Of a DNA stretch of 64,000 nt, positions 1 to 7,632 are shown piece after piece (within the stretch, counting starts at the first letter, position 1; the number at the start of each line of letters is the position of its first letter). Both the position numbers and the translations under genes were made by a program. The stretch is from Cereibacter_A azotoformans (GTDB lineage: Bacteria > Pseudomonadota > Alphaproteobacteria > Rhodobacterales > Rhodobacteraceae), in assembly GCF_003050905.1 (NCBI RefSeq), contig NZ_QAOT01000007.1; one strand, written 5' to 3'. A model generated the notes under the pieces. That model saw only the letters and a list, made by a program, of their open reading frames with translations. It made no database searches and had not been told where the DNA came from.

Positions 1-1515
1 GACAAGAACACCGTCTCGCTCGATCTGGCGGCGGTCTCGGTCGATGCGCTCGAGTTCGCCTCGCGCGAGCGGCGGGGAGAGGAGGCGGGGACGACCGAAC
101 ATTTCCTCGAGGGGATCGACGTGCGCGATCCCGAGTTCGAGGACTGGCTGTCGCTCGAACGGCAGAGCTGGTTTGCCCGGCTCGAGGAGGCGGGGTTCGA
201 GGCCGACCTGGCCCCGCGGCCCGCGCCGTCCGAGGCGCGGCGCGAGGCTTCGCAGGCGGTGCCGCGCACCTCGCCCCCGGCAACGCCGCAGGGGCCGTCA
301 CAGGGGATTGCCCGGCCGGAGGATGAGGCGGGATGGCGCGTGGCGATGATGCCTCCCGTCATCCTCGGCGGTGATCCCGCGGCCGCGGTGCTGCAGGCCG
401 ACGTGCAGCGTGCGCTGCGCCGCGCGCTGATGGAGACGGGCGACCTGCGCCTCGTGGACATGGGGCCGCTGGGGTTCGGCGACACGGGATTGGCCGGAGG
501 CGCGCTCGCGGCACGGCTGCCCGAGCTGATCCACCTGAGCGTTCAGGTCCGTGTCCTGTCGGACGTCAGCTATTTTCGTCTCGGGATCGTGCTGCAGAAC
601 CCGGCGGACAACGGGCTGGTCTGGGCAGACGAGATGGTGGTGCCCCGCCGGGAAGCGGCCACCGAGGCAAGTTTCGCCATGCCGCTGATCGTGCGGGCCA
701 CGGAGGAGGCCATGCTGTATTTCCTCCGCCGGCACGGAGGAGAGGCGGCCGAGGCCGACGGACGCATCGCCGCTGCGGTGGCCTCGATGTTCCGGCTGGC
801 GCGCGGCGATCTGGACCGTTCGGAGCAGATCCTGCGCCGGCATCTCGACCGGACGCCCACGGCGCAGGGCTATGCCTGGCTGGCCTTCCTGAACACCTTC
901 CGCGTGGGTCAGAGGTTCAACCCCGCCGATGCGCCGCTGATCGAGGAGACGCAGCATCTCGCGCGCCGGGCGCTCGCGCTCGAGCCCGGCAACGCGCTGG
1001 TGTCGGCGCTGGTCGGACATATCCACTCCTACCTGTTCGGCGAGTTCGACTATGCGGCGGCATTGTTCGAACAGTCCTTGCGGGTCAATCCGGCGCAGAC
1101 GCTGGCGTGGGATCTCTACGCCATGCTGCACGCCTATGCGGGCCAGCCGAAGCGGGCGCTGGCCATGGCGCGCTGGGCGCGGCATCTGGGGGCCTTCAGC
1201 CCGCACCGCTACTATTTCGAGACGACGCGGGCGATCACCGGCAATTTCTCGGGCGATCACCGGACGGCCATCGACGCCGGCCAGTCGGCGCTGGCCGAAC
1301 GGCCGGACTTCAACTCGCTGCTGCGGGTGCTTGTCTCGTCGAACGCCCATCTCGACCGGCCCGACGAGGCGCGGCTGTTCCTCGAGCGCCTGTTGCAGGT
1401 CGAGCCGAACTTCTCGATCGCCTCGTTGCGCGAGGGGGGCTACCCCGGCCTCGACACCGAGGGGGGGCGGCATTTTCTGGACGGGCTGATGAAGGCCGGC
1501 GTGCGCAGGCACTGA
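1..1515 (+). CDS. SARP/BTAD-like regulator with TPR repeats, 5'-truncated by window edge
   Basis: The frame is open from base 1, so the start and any N-terminal winged-helix domain lie upstream. The first ~45 residues seen (ending ...FLEGIDVRDPEFEDWL) resemble the end of a bacterial transcriptional activator domain as found in SARP-like regulators of Rhizobiales and Rhodobacterales. After a Pro/Ala-rich linker comes a region starting WRVAMMPPVILGG that recalls the TolB-like N-terminal fold of this family. The C-terminal half is helical with TPR-like units (for example YAWLAFLNTFRVGQ and ALALEPGNALVSALVGHIH, then FDYAAALFEQSLRVNP). Inferred role: transcriptional regulator, possibly of the two genes that follow 26 bp downstream. 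The DNA-binding part cannot be verified here. Confidence 0.7.
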   Translation, partial: DKNTVSLDLAAVSVDALEFASRERRGEEAGTTEHFLEGIDVRDPEFEDWLSLERQSWFARLEEAGFEADLAPRPAPSEARREASQAVPRTSPPATPQGPSQGIARPEDEAGWRVAMMPPVILGGDPAAAVLQADVQRALRRALMETGDLRLVDMGPLGFGDTGLAGGALAARLPELIHLSVQVRVLSDVSYFRLGIVLQNPADNGLVWADEMVVPRREAATEASFAMPLIVRATEEAMLYFLRRHGGEAAEADGRIAAAVASMFRLARGDLDRSEQILRRHLDRTPTAQGYAWLAFLNTFRVGQRFNPADAPLIEETQHLARRALALEPGNALVSALVGHIHSYLFGEFDYAAALFEQSLRVNPAQTLAWDLYAMLHAYAGQPKRALAMARWARHLGAFSPHRYYFETTRAITGNFSGDHRTAIDAGQSALAERPDFNSLLRVLVSSNAHLDRPDEARLFLERLLQVEPNFSIASLREGGYPGLDTEGGRHFLDGLMKAGVRRH

Positions 1516-1541
1516 ACCGGACATCTTGCGGAGGATGAGGG

Positions 1542-2480
1542 ATGTGTGAACCCGGAGGAGGGGGTGTGGCGGCCTTTCTGAACCGCCATCCGTATGAAGT
1601 GAACGCCGAGCGCGTGCTGCCGCTGGACGGAGGGCCCGCGCATCCGGTGGGCGCCGACGGCTCGGCCGTGGGCGATGTGCCGATGGGAGGGGCCGCACTG
1701 TCGGCCCTGAACAAGTCGGTGCGGAACAAGTCCTCGCTGAACAAGAACAAGAACAAGAATAAAAACAAGAACAAGAACAAGAACAAGATGGCGGGGACCG
1801 GCGGCGGGGGGGCCGCGCTGTCCAGCCTCATGCCCGCGCTGGAGTTGCGGCGCCTGCATCAGTTGCCCGAAGCCGATCCCTTCACGGTGGCGCGTCGCTT
1901 CGTGTGGGAGTGCCTCGACATCTGCCTTCCACCGGGGCCCGACTTCACACGGCTCGAGACGGCCGTGCTGCTTGCCATGCAGGCCCGCGACGCCGAGCGG
2001 ATGCGGCGGCTGCCCGACATCGAGGCGCAGGCCGTCTTTTCGGTCGAGGAGTTCCTGCGCCCCCTCGGCATCTCGGAGGTGGCGGGATACGAGGCGACCG
2101 AGGGGCTGTTCCTGAACATCCTGCAGGCCACGGAATATGTCGGGCTGCTCTACAAGGGCCGGATCGACCGCGACCGGCCGAATGTGGTCGAGCCCCGGCT
2201 GCGGCCGCTGCTGGCGGTGCCCGCGCATCAGAGCTTCCCCTCGAACCACGCCTTTCAGGCCCATTCCATCGTGTTCGCCTTCAACGCGATCCTGCCCGAG
2301 CATCCGGCCACCGAGGAACTGCAGCGGATCGCGCAGAACGTGGCCGAGAACCGGGAGTGGGCGGGGCTGCACTATCCGTCCGACACGCTGGCGGGAAAGG
2401 AGCTGGCACGCCGCTTCGCGCCCTACCTGCGCGATGCCTTCGCCGCCGGCTTCCTCGCGGCCCAATCGGAGTGGCACTGA
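1542..2480 (+). CDS. Soluble PAP2-superfamily (acid phosphatase/haloperoxidase fold) protein with Asn-Lys repeat
   Basis: 312 residues. The three PAP2 phosphatase motifs are intact: K205-x6-R212-P213, P233-S234-N235-H236 (Asn replaces the usual Gly of PSGH), and R271-x5-H277-x3-D281. These form the phosphate or vanadate pocket in class A acid phosphatases and vanadium haloperoxidases. There is no signal peptide and no membrane helix, so the protein looks cytoplasmic, unlike the membrane PAP2 lipid phosphatases. Residues ~1-85 are Gly/Ala-rich and hold eight tandem Asn-Lys pairs. A good ribosome site (GGAGGATGAGGG) precedes the ATG. It sits between a regulator and an S8 protease on the same strand. 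Substrate is unknown; phosphatase or haloperoxidase are both possible. Confidence 0.8.
   Translation: MCEPGGGGVAAFLNRHPYEVNAERVLPLDGGPAHPVGADGSAVGDVPMGGAALSALNKSVRNKSSLNKNKNKNKNKNKNKNKMAGTGGGGAALSSLMPALELRRLHQLPEADPFTVARRFVWECLDICLPPGPDFTRLETAVLLAMQARDAERMRRLPDIEAQAVFSVEEFLRPLGISEVAGYEATEGLFLNILQATEYVGLLYKGRIDRDRPNVVEPRLRPLLAVPAHQSFPSNHAFQAHSIVFAFNAILPEHPATEELQRIAQNVAENREWAGLHYPSDTLAGKELARRFAPYLRDAFAAGFLAAQSEWH
1740..1787 (+). repeat. Hexanucleotide tandem repeat (AACAAG)8 coding for (Asn-Lys)8
   Basis: Eight consecutive 6-bp units AACAAG, the fourth being AATAAA, read in frame as Asn-Lys pairs within the PAP2 protein. Two shorter NK-containing degenerate units precede it. Because the unit is 6 bp, copy-number change would alter linker length without a frameshift. 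The low GC stands out against the surrounding sequence. Confidence 0.95.
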
Positions 2481-2481
2481 C

Positions 2482-4137
2482 ATGGAACGGCAGACGATGA
2501 CGCGCCCGGTTGCGCCCCGTTACTACTGGCTCTGGCACCTCGCGGCGCTGAAGGTGATCGACGCGGACTTCGGCCCGTTGATGGATCCGCTCCCGCCGGT
2601 CTCGGAAAGTGCGCTGCGCGAAGTGCCCGCGCCCGGGATCCGCTCGACGGTCTGGGACCGGATCAAGGGCGGCACGGCGACCGTGGCCCTGATCGACACG
2701 GGCGTCAGCCGCACCCATCCAAACCTCGCGAGCCGCGTCGATGCCGACCGTTCGATCGATTTCACGACCCATCGGTATGGCGCGCAGAGCCTCGCCATGG
2801 AGCAGGCCACGCCCTGGACGCGCGAGGGGCGGCGGGCCTTCTTCCCGGATCTGGACCTTGACGGGCTGCATCCGCTGCAACTCTCGTCCCACGAGCAGGA
2901 TTTCCTCGAGGCCCTGGTCGAGGATCTGCGCCAGTCCCGGGGCGTGACCCGCCCGTTGCCGGATGGGGACGAGAGCTTTTCGGCGCATGGTACCGCCTGT
3001 GCCGGGCTGATCGTGGGCGAGCCTGCCGCGGTGGCGCCCGGATCGGCCGAGCCGCTTCCGCCTGAACGGGCCTTTCCGCAGGGTGAGCCCAACCCGAACG
3101 GCAATCTGCTGCCCTATTTCGGGGTGGACCCCTTCTCGCACCTGATCTCGATCCGCACCTCGTTCGAGAGCGATCCCTACCAGTACATCAACGCCTTTCT
3201 CTACGCCTGGCAGCACAAGGTCGATGTGATCGTGCTGCCGCGCGGCCTGCCCGACCCGGTGCGGGGCCCGCTGCGGCCGAAGGAGGACCTGAAGGCCGAC
3301 CTCGAGACCTGGAAGAGCCGTCATGCGGCCGACCTGTTCGCAAGGCTGGAGGTGCTTGGAAACGGGGTGGGCGATCCCTTTGCGGCGCAGCCGGGGTTTC
3401 AGCCCGACCGGCCGTGGAAGATCCTCAGCCATCTGATGCAGGCCATCTCGTGCCACATTCCGGTGATCTGTGCCGCGGGGAACGACGGCGAGAGCCAGCT
3501 GATCTATCCGGCCGGTCTGGCCGACGATTCGAACGGCATCGTGGCGGTTGGCGCCGTGACGGCCGAGGGGCTGCGGGCGGGCTATTCCAGTTACGGCGAG
3601 GGGCTGACGTTGGTGGCGCCTGCGGACGATTATCCCGTCTACAACCGGCACCAGATGCGCCTGAACCGCTTCGACCCGCTGATCGCGATGCACGATTACT
3701 CCGTGGCCGCCGGCAAGGAGCATGTCTTCTGCCCGCTCGAACTGGTGACGACCGACCTTCCCGGTGTCTTCGGTTATGACAGCGGCTCTCGGCCGTGGTC
3801 CTCGGTCATGCCCACCCAGGGCAATCCGGGGCTGGGCGGGGGCTACTACACCGCCTTCGGGGGCACATCCGGGGCTTGCTCGCTGATCGGGGGGCTGGTG
3901 GCCCTGGCGCAGCGCGCGCGCCGGGCCGCGGGCAAGGCTCCGCTCGACGGATTGCAGATCAAGCGGCTGCTCGTCCGTTGCTCTTCGACCGCGTCCGTGG
4001 TCGAGCCGGGCTGCCGTCCCCTGACGCCCGACACGATGAATGCCGACGACGAGCATCACCTCGGTCATGCCGCCTTCTTTGGCGCCGGCCTGCCGGACGC
4101 GGGCGCCCTCGTGACGGCCGCCCTTGCCGGGACCTGA
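2482..4137 (+). CDS. Subtilisin-like serine protease (peptidase S8 family)
   Basis: 551 residues. The S8 catalytic triad is visible: Asp72 in ALIDTGVSRTHPN, His169 in SAHGTACAGLIVG, and Ser463 in GGTSGACSLIGG, with oxyanion-hole Asn334 in CAAGNDGESQ. The Ser motif is GTSGA, where GTSMA is usual. A long insertion (~97 residues) separates Asp and His. There is no signal peptide and no obvious propeptide, so an intracellular protease is likely. The ATG is one base past the upstream stop, which argues for co-transcription with the PAP2 gene. Start chosen at MERQTM because the frame upstream lies wholly inside the PAP2 gene. Target unknown. Confidence 0.88.
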   Translation: MERQTMTRPVAPRYYWLWHLAALKVIDADFGPLMDPLPPVSESALREVPAPGIRSTVWDRIKGGTATVALIDTGVSRTHPNLASRVDADRSIDFTTHRYGAQSLAMEQATPWTREGRRAFFPDLDLDGLHPLQLSSHEQDFLEALVEDLRQSRGVTRPLPDGDESFSAHGTACAGLIVGEPAAVAPGSAEPLPPERAFPQGEPNPNGNLLPYFGVDPFSHLISIRTSFESDPYQYINAFLYAWQHKVDVIVLPRGLPDPVRGPLRPKEDLKADLETWKSRHAADLFARLEVLGNGVGDPFAAQPGFQPDRPWKILSHLMQAISCHIPVICAAGNDGESQLIYPAGLADDSNGIVAVGAVTAEGLRAGYSSYGEGLTLVAPADDYPVYNRHQMRLNRFDPLIAMHDYSVAAGKEHVFCPLELVTTDLPGVFGYDSGSRPWSSVMPTQGNPGLGGGYYTAFGGTSGACSLIGGLVALAQRARRAAGKAPLDGLQIKRLLVRCSSTASVVEPGCRPLTPDTMNADDEHHLGHAAFFGAGLPDAGALVTAALAGT

Positions 4138-4204
4138 ACCGACAGGCCGCGGATTTGTCGCAGGGCGGAGCGGCACGTCCGCGGCGGAGCAATGATCTTG
4201 CGGT

Positions 4205-4234
4205 TTGACGCATGTTTGACGTGTCCGTTACGAT
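4205..4234 (+). promoter_or_regulatory. Candidate sigma-70-type promoter for the 4286 gene
   Basis: TTGACG (4205-4210), an 18-bp spacer, then TACGAT (4229-4234), about 50 bp before the start of the next gene. Pattern match only. Confidence 0.35.
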
Positions 4235-4285
4235 GAAGTCACACCGTCGGAGGCAAGCTGACCGCAGAGAAACAGGGAGCAAGCC

Positions 4286-5188
4286 ATGTCTGCCACAGTG
4301 ACATCGTCGTGCCGAGTGCGTGTAACTCTCCTGTCTGCGCCGCGGCGGTCCTCCATTGCGGCCGGCCTTCTGGTGCAGCATCTGGGGCTGGACCGGGCCC
4401 TCGCCGGCCGGTTGCTGGCCCGCGAGGGCGGCGTGCTGGCCGAGTCCGTGCCCGTTGCGCAGGCAGAGCGGCTGGGGCCGCTGCTCGACGCGCTGGGCGT
4501 GAAGGTGCGGCTGGATCCCGTGGGCGCCCCCGACGTTCCGGCGATGGTCGAACTGGCGATCCAGCCCGTCCGCCGCCCGTCCGAGGGCACCCTGACGCGG
4601 GTCGCGGCGCATCTGCGCCGGCCCTGCCCGGAGGTGCGCGAGGCGCTGACCCAGTGTCAGGGGCTGGTGCTCAGCCTGTGCCGCCGCGAGGCCGAGGCTT
4701 TGCGCCAGTCCTTTCGCCGCGACCGGAGCCTGCGCATCGTCCTCTCGAACCCTCACGCCGCAAGGTTCGACCTGTTCCTGAAGCCGGAGCGCGTCCCGAG
4801 CCCGGACCTGTCACGGCTGCTGCGCCGCCTTGGGCTCTTGCCTTGCCCGTTCAGCGGTGCGGTGGGGGCGGCCCTGGACCGGCGGACCGCCCGGCTGGTG
4901 ACGGCCCGGCACGGCGACATCGTCGAGGCCCTGAACCGCGACTTTCAGCGATTTGACCTGTTTCTCGCGGGTGGGGGCGGTCTTGCACGGCCGGAGCTGG
5001 CGGATTTCCTCGCCAGCCGGGCGCGGGTCGAACGGGCCCGCCTGTCGGCCTCGGCCGAGCTTCAGAACATCCGGCTCGAGGCAGGGCTCAGCCGGACCGC
5101 CGCGCGGCGCTTCCACGCCGATTACGCCACCATCGGCCTCGACACGCGGATCGCGCTGGCCTTCCGGCCTTCCCCGTCCAACGATTAA
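4286..5188 (+). CDS. Uncharacterised protein at the start of the flagellar block
   Basis: 300 residues, no signal peptide or membrane segment, rich in Arg, Leu and Ala. I do not recognise the family. Residues ~12-75 (VTLLSAPRRSSIAAGLL then a Leu/Ala-rich stretch) could form a small alpha/beta domain of ClpS/L7-L12 type, but this is only a guess. A motif RFDLFL occurs twice (about residues 155 and 229), each followed by ~10 residues and a segment P(D/E)L.(R/D)(L/F)L, suggesting an internal duplication. A ribosome site (CAGGGAG) lies before ATG 4286. It ends 75 bp before motB on the same strand, so a flagellar role is plausible from context only. Confidence 0.75.
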   Translation: MSATVTSSCRVRVTLLSAPRRSSIAAGLLVQHLGLDRALAGRLLAREGGVLAESVPVAQAERLGPLLDALGVKVRLDPVGAPDVPAMVELAIQPVRRPSEGTLTRVAAHLRRPCPEVREALTQCQGLVLSLCRREAEALRQSFRRDRSLRIVLSNPHAARFDLFLKPERVPSPDLSRLLRRLGLLPCPFSGAVGAALDRRTARLVTARHGDIVEALNRDFQRFDLFLAGGGGLARPELADFLASRARVERARLSASAELQNIRLEAGLSRTAARRFHADYATIGLDTRIALAFRPSPSND

Positions 5189-5263
5189 AATCCCGCCGGT
5201 TAAGGCGCCATTCATTCGACGCCTCTAGTGTCGGACCCGGGTGTGTAGGAACGGGTGGACGGA

Positions 5264-6100
5264 ATGGCCGGGCAGTCGAATGCCGCGCCAGTCGTCATCA
5301 AACGGAAGAAGGTCGTGCAGGGCGGCGGGCATCATGGCGGTGCCTGGAAGGTTGCCTATGCCGACTTCGTGACGGCCATGATGGCCTTCTTCCTGCTGAT
5401 GTGGCTGCTGAACGCGACGACGGAAAAACAGCGCAAGGGTCTGGCGGATTACTTCAATCCGACGATCCCGATGAACCGGGTTTCCGGTGGGGGCGACGGA
5501 GCCTTCGGCGGCGACTCCGTCTTTCACGACCGGACGATGACCCAGACGGGCACCGGCGCTGTGGACGAACGCGCCACGCCCGAGAACAAGGCACGCGGCG
5601 AACGCGGGGAGACGGGCGAAGCCGCGGAAGAGCAGGCGCGCCTCGAAGAGGTCGAGAAGCTGCTGAAGGCGCGCACCGGCGAGAGCATGACGATGGAGCG
5701 CCTCTTGCGCCATATCGTGACGCGGATCACTGACGAGGGGCTCGTGATCGAGATCTTCGACCTGCCGGACGTGCCGCTCTTTCTCGGCGACACCGATCAG
5801 CCCGCGCCGATCCTGCCGCAGATTGCGCGCCTTCTGGCCGAGGTTCTGCCCATCACCACCAACAGGATCGCGGTGAGCGGCCATGTGCGGAGCTATCCGA
5901 TCACCCTGATCCGCAACCCGGCCTGGGACCTGTCCGCGCTCCGGGCCCAGCGGATGCGGGAACTGATCGAATCGGCGGGACTTCCGGGAGAACGGACGCA
6001 GAGGATCTCGGGCTTCGCGGATCGCAAGCCTGCCACGCCTGATCCCATGGCGGTCCGAAACAATCGACTTGAAGTAATTCTCCTCCGAAAGGACCGATAA
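5264..6100 (+). CDS. motB: Flagellar stator protein MotB
   Basis: About 278 residues. The N-terminal basic segment is followed by AWKVAYADFVTAMMAFFLLM, the MotB membrane helix, with Asp34 as the ion-binding residue of the stator channel. A charged linker leads to a C-terminal OmpA/MotB peptidoglycan-binding domain (residues ~150-278; SGHVRSYPI and LSALRAQRMRELI match the fold). MotB with MotA forms the torque-generating unit in the inner membrane. GTG 5255 is an alternative start three codons upstream. motA lies 14 kb away in the same block. Upstream bases hold two TTAA words with non-canonical spacing (5185 and 5200). Confidence 0.93.
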   Translation: MAGQSNAAPVVIKRKKVVQGGGHHGGAWKVAYADFVTAMMAFFLLMWLLNATTEKQRKGLADYFNPTIPMNRVSGGGDGAFGGDSVFHDRTMTQTGTGAVDERATPENKARGERGETGEAAEEQARLEEVEKLLKARTGESMTMERLLRHIVTRITDEGLVIEIFDLPDVPLFLGDTDQPAPILPQIARLLAEVLPITTNRIAVSGHVRSYPITLIRNPAWDLSALRAQRMRELIESAGLPGERTQRISGFADRKPATPDPMAVRNNRLEVILLRKDR

Positions 6101-6122
6101 GCGCTTCGGTCGGGGGCTGATG

Positions 6123-6137
6123 TTAGCCCGGTGTTAA
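6123..6137 (+). promoter_or_regulatory. CtrA-type binding site upstream of flgE
   Basis: TTAG (6123-6126)-N7-TTAA (6134-6137), one mismatch to the CtrA consensus TTAA-N7-TTAA, in the 96-bp gap between motB and flgE. A second such box lies between fliF and fliL. CtrA control of Fla2-type flagella is known in Rhodobacter; binding here is inferred. Confidence 0.6.
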
Positions 6138-6196
6138 GGCGCCGCGCGCAGTTTCGGGAGGACAAGGCCCGAAGCAGCAGAAAGGCGCTTTCCTCC

Positions 6197-7621
6197 ATGA
6201 CCATCTCATCCTCGCTCAACGCGGGAGTGGCCGGACTCTATGCCAACGCCACCAAGCTCGCCAGCATTGCCGACAATATCGCGAACTCCGGCACCTATGG
6301 CTACAAGCGCGCCGACGCCGATTTCGAGAGCATGGTGATCACCCAGTCGGCAAATTCGGGTACCTATTCGGCGGGTGGCGTCCGTGCGAACACCCTGCGA
6401 CTGGTCGAGGAGCGGGGGGCGATCGTCTCGACCTCGAATGCGATGGACATCGCCATTTCGGGCCGCGGCATGCTGCCGGTCGTGCGTGAGACATCCCTGG
6501 GCAGCACGACGGGGAATGACGCGCTGCTCATGACCCGTACGGGGTCGTTCAAGACGGATCCCAATGGCGTTCTAAAGACGGATACGGGTCTTGTGCTGCT
6601 CGGTTGGCCCGCCAACGCTGACGGGACGGTGCCCACCATGTCGCGCGACTCCATCTCCCAACTCCAGCCGGTGGTCATCGCGGCCAATCAGACGGCAGCC
6701 GACCCGACGACGCGGATGAATCTGGGCGTCAATCTTCCTGCGGAGCGGACCAAGCTGGGCGCGTCCGCTTCTCCCCTGACGGTGGCGGTCGAGTATTTTG
6801 GCAACCTCGGCACGTCCGAAACGCTGCAGGTCAGCTACTATCCGACGATCCCGACGGTTGCAGCGGACTCACCCACCAACAAGTGGACGATGGTCATCCA
6901 GGATTCGGCCAGCTCTGACCGGACGATTGCGATCTACGAGTTGCAGTTCAGTGACGCGCGGAGTGGCGGCGGCACGCTTCTCGATCTCTCTGGAGCCACG
7001 CCCGCCGGGTCTCCGGCCGTCAAGCCGCTGAGCACCTTCTCTCCGGTTGCAGGCGTGTCTTTCGATGTGGATCCCTACGGAACGGGCACGCCCACGGCCT
7101 CCCCCGCCTATAACAGCGCCACGGGCCAGGTGACGCTCGCCGTGGGCGGCAGCGCGGCCAACACGCTTGATCTGACGCTTGGCAGACCGGGCAGCGCCAG
7201 TGCCCTCACGCAGGTCTCGGGCGACTTCGCCCAAACCGGCATTACCAAGAACGGATCGCCGGTGGGCAACCTGACCGGCGTCGAAATCGATGCCGGAGGT
7301 CTCATCAAGGCCACCTACGACACCGGATTCACGCGGGTCATCTATCAGATCCCGCTGGTGGACGTGCCCAACTACAACGGGCTGACCGCGCTCAACAACC
7401 AGACCTTCGCGATCTCGCCGGATTCGGGCTCGTTCTATCTCTGGGATGCGGGCGACGGCCCGACGGGTGACGTCGTCGGTTATGCGCGGGAGGGCTCGAC
7501 AACAGACGTCGCGCAGGAGTTGACGAACCTCATCCAGACCCAGCGGGCCTATTCCTCCAACGCAAAGATCATCCAGACCGTGGATGAAATGCTGCAGGAA
7601 ACCACCAACCTCAAGCGCTGA
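6197..7621 (+). CDS. flgE: Flagellar hook protein FlgE
   Basis: 474 residues. The N-terminus SSLNAGVAGLYANATKLAS, followed by IADNIANSGTYGYKR, is the conserved rod/hook/HAP helix region. The C-terminus (LTNLIQTQRAYSSNAKIIQT) is the matching FlgE C-terminal helix with the QRAYSSNAK motif. The long middle region forms the exposed hook domains. Exported by the flagellar type III system, so no signal peptide is expected or seen. Start chosen at ATG 6197 because it gives the canonical N-terminus; the frame stays open further up without homology. First of four genes flgE-flgK-flgL-flgI. Confidence 0.93.
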   Translation: MTISSSLNAGVAGLYANATKLASIADNIANSGTYGYKRADADFESMVITQSANSGTYSAGGVRANTLRLVEERGAIVSTSNAMDIAISGRGMLPVVRETSLGSTTGNDALLMTRTGSFKTDPNGVLKTDTGLVLLGWPANADGTVPTMSRDSISQLQPVVIAANQTAADPTTRMNLGVNLPAERTKLGASASPLTVAVEYFGNLGTSETLQVSYYPTIPTVAADSPTNKWTMVIQDSASSDRTIAIYELQFSDARSGGGTLLDLSGATPAGSPAVKPLSTFSPVAGVSFDVDPYGTGTPTASPAYNSATGQVTLAVGGSAANTLDLTLGRPGSASALTQVSGDFAQTGITKNGSPVGNLTGVEIDAGGLIKATYDTGFTRVIYQIPLVDVPNYNGLTALNNQTFAISPDSGSFYLWDAGDGPTGDVVGYAREGSTTDVAQELTNLIQTQRAYSSNAKIIQTVDEMLQETTNLKR

Positions 7622-7632
7622 CGGGCTGAGAC

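Noticed and set aside
2137..2481. N-terminal extension of the S8 protease
   Set aside because: It lies fully inside the PAP2 gene in another frame; MERQTM at 2482 gives a proper start.
5185..5203. Pair of TTAA words before motB as a CtrA site
   Set aside because: The gap between them is 11 bases, where CtrA boxes need 7. One TTAA includes a stop codon of the preceding gene.
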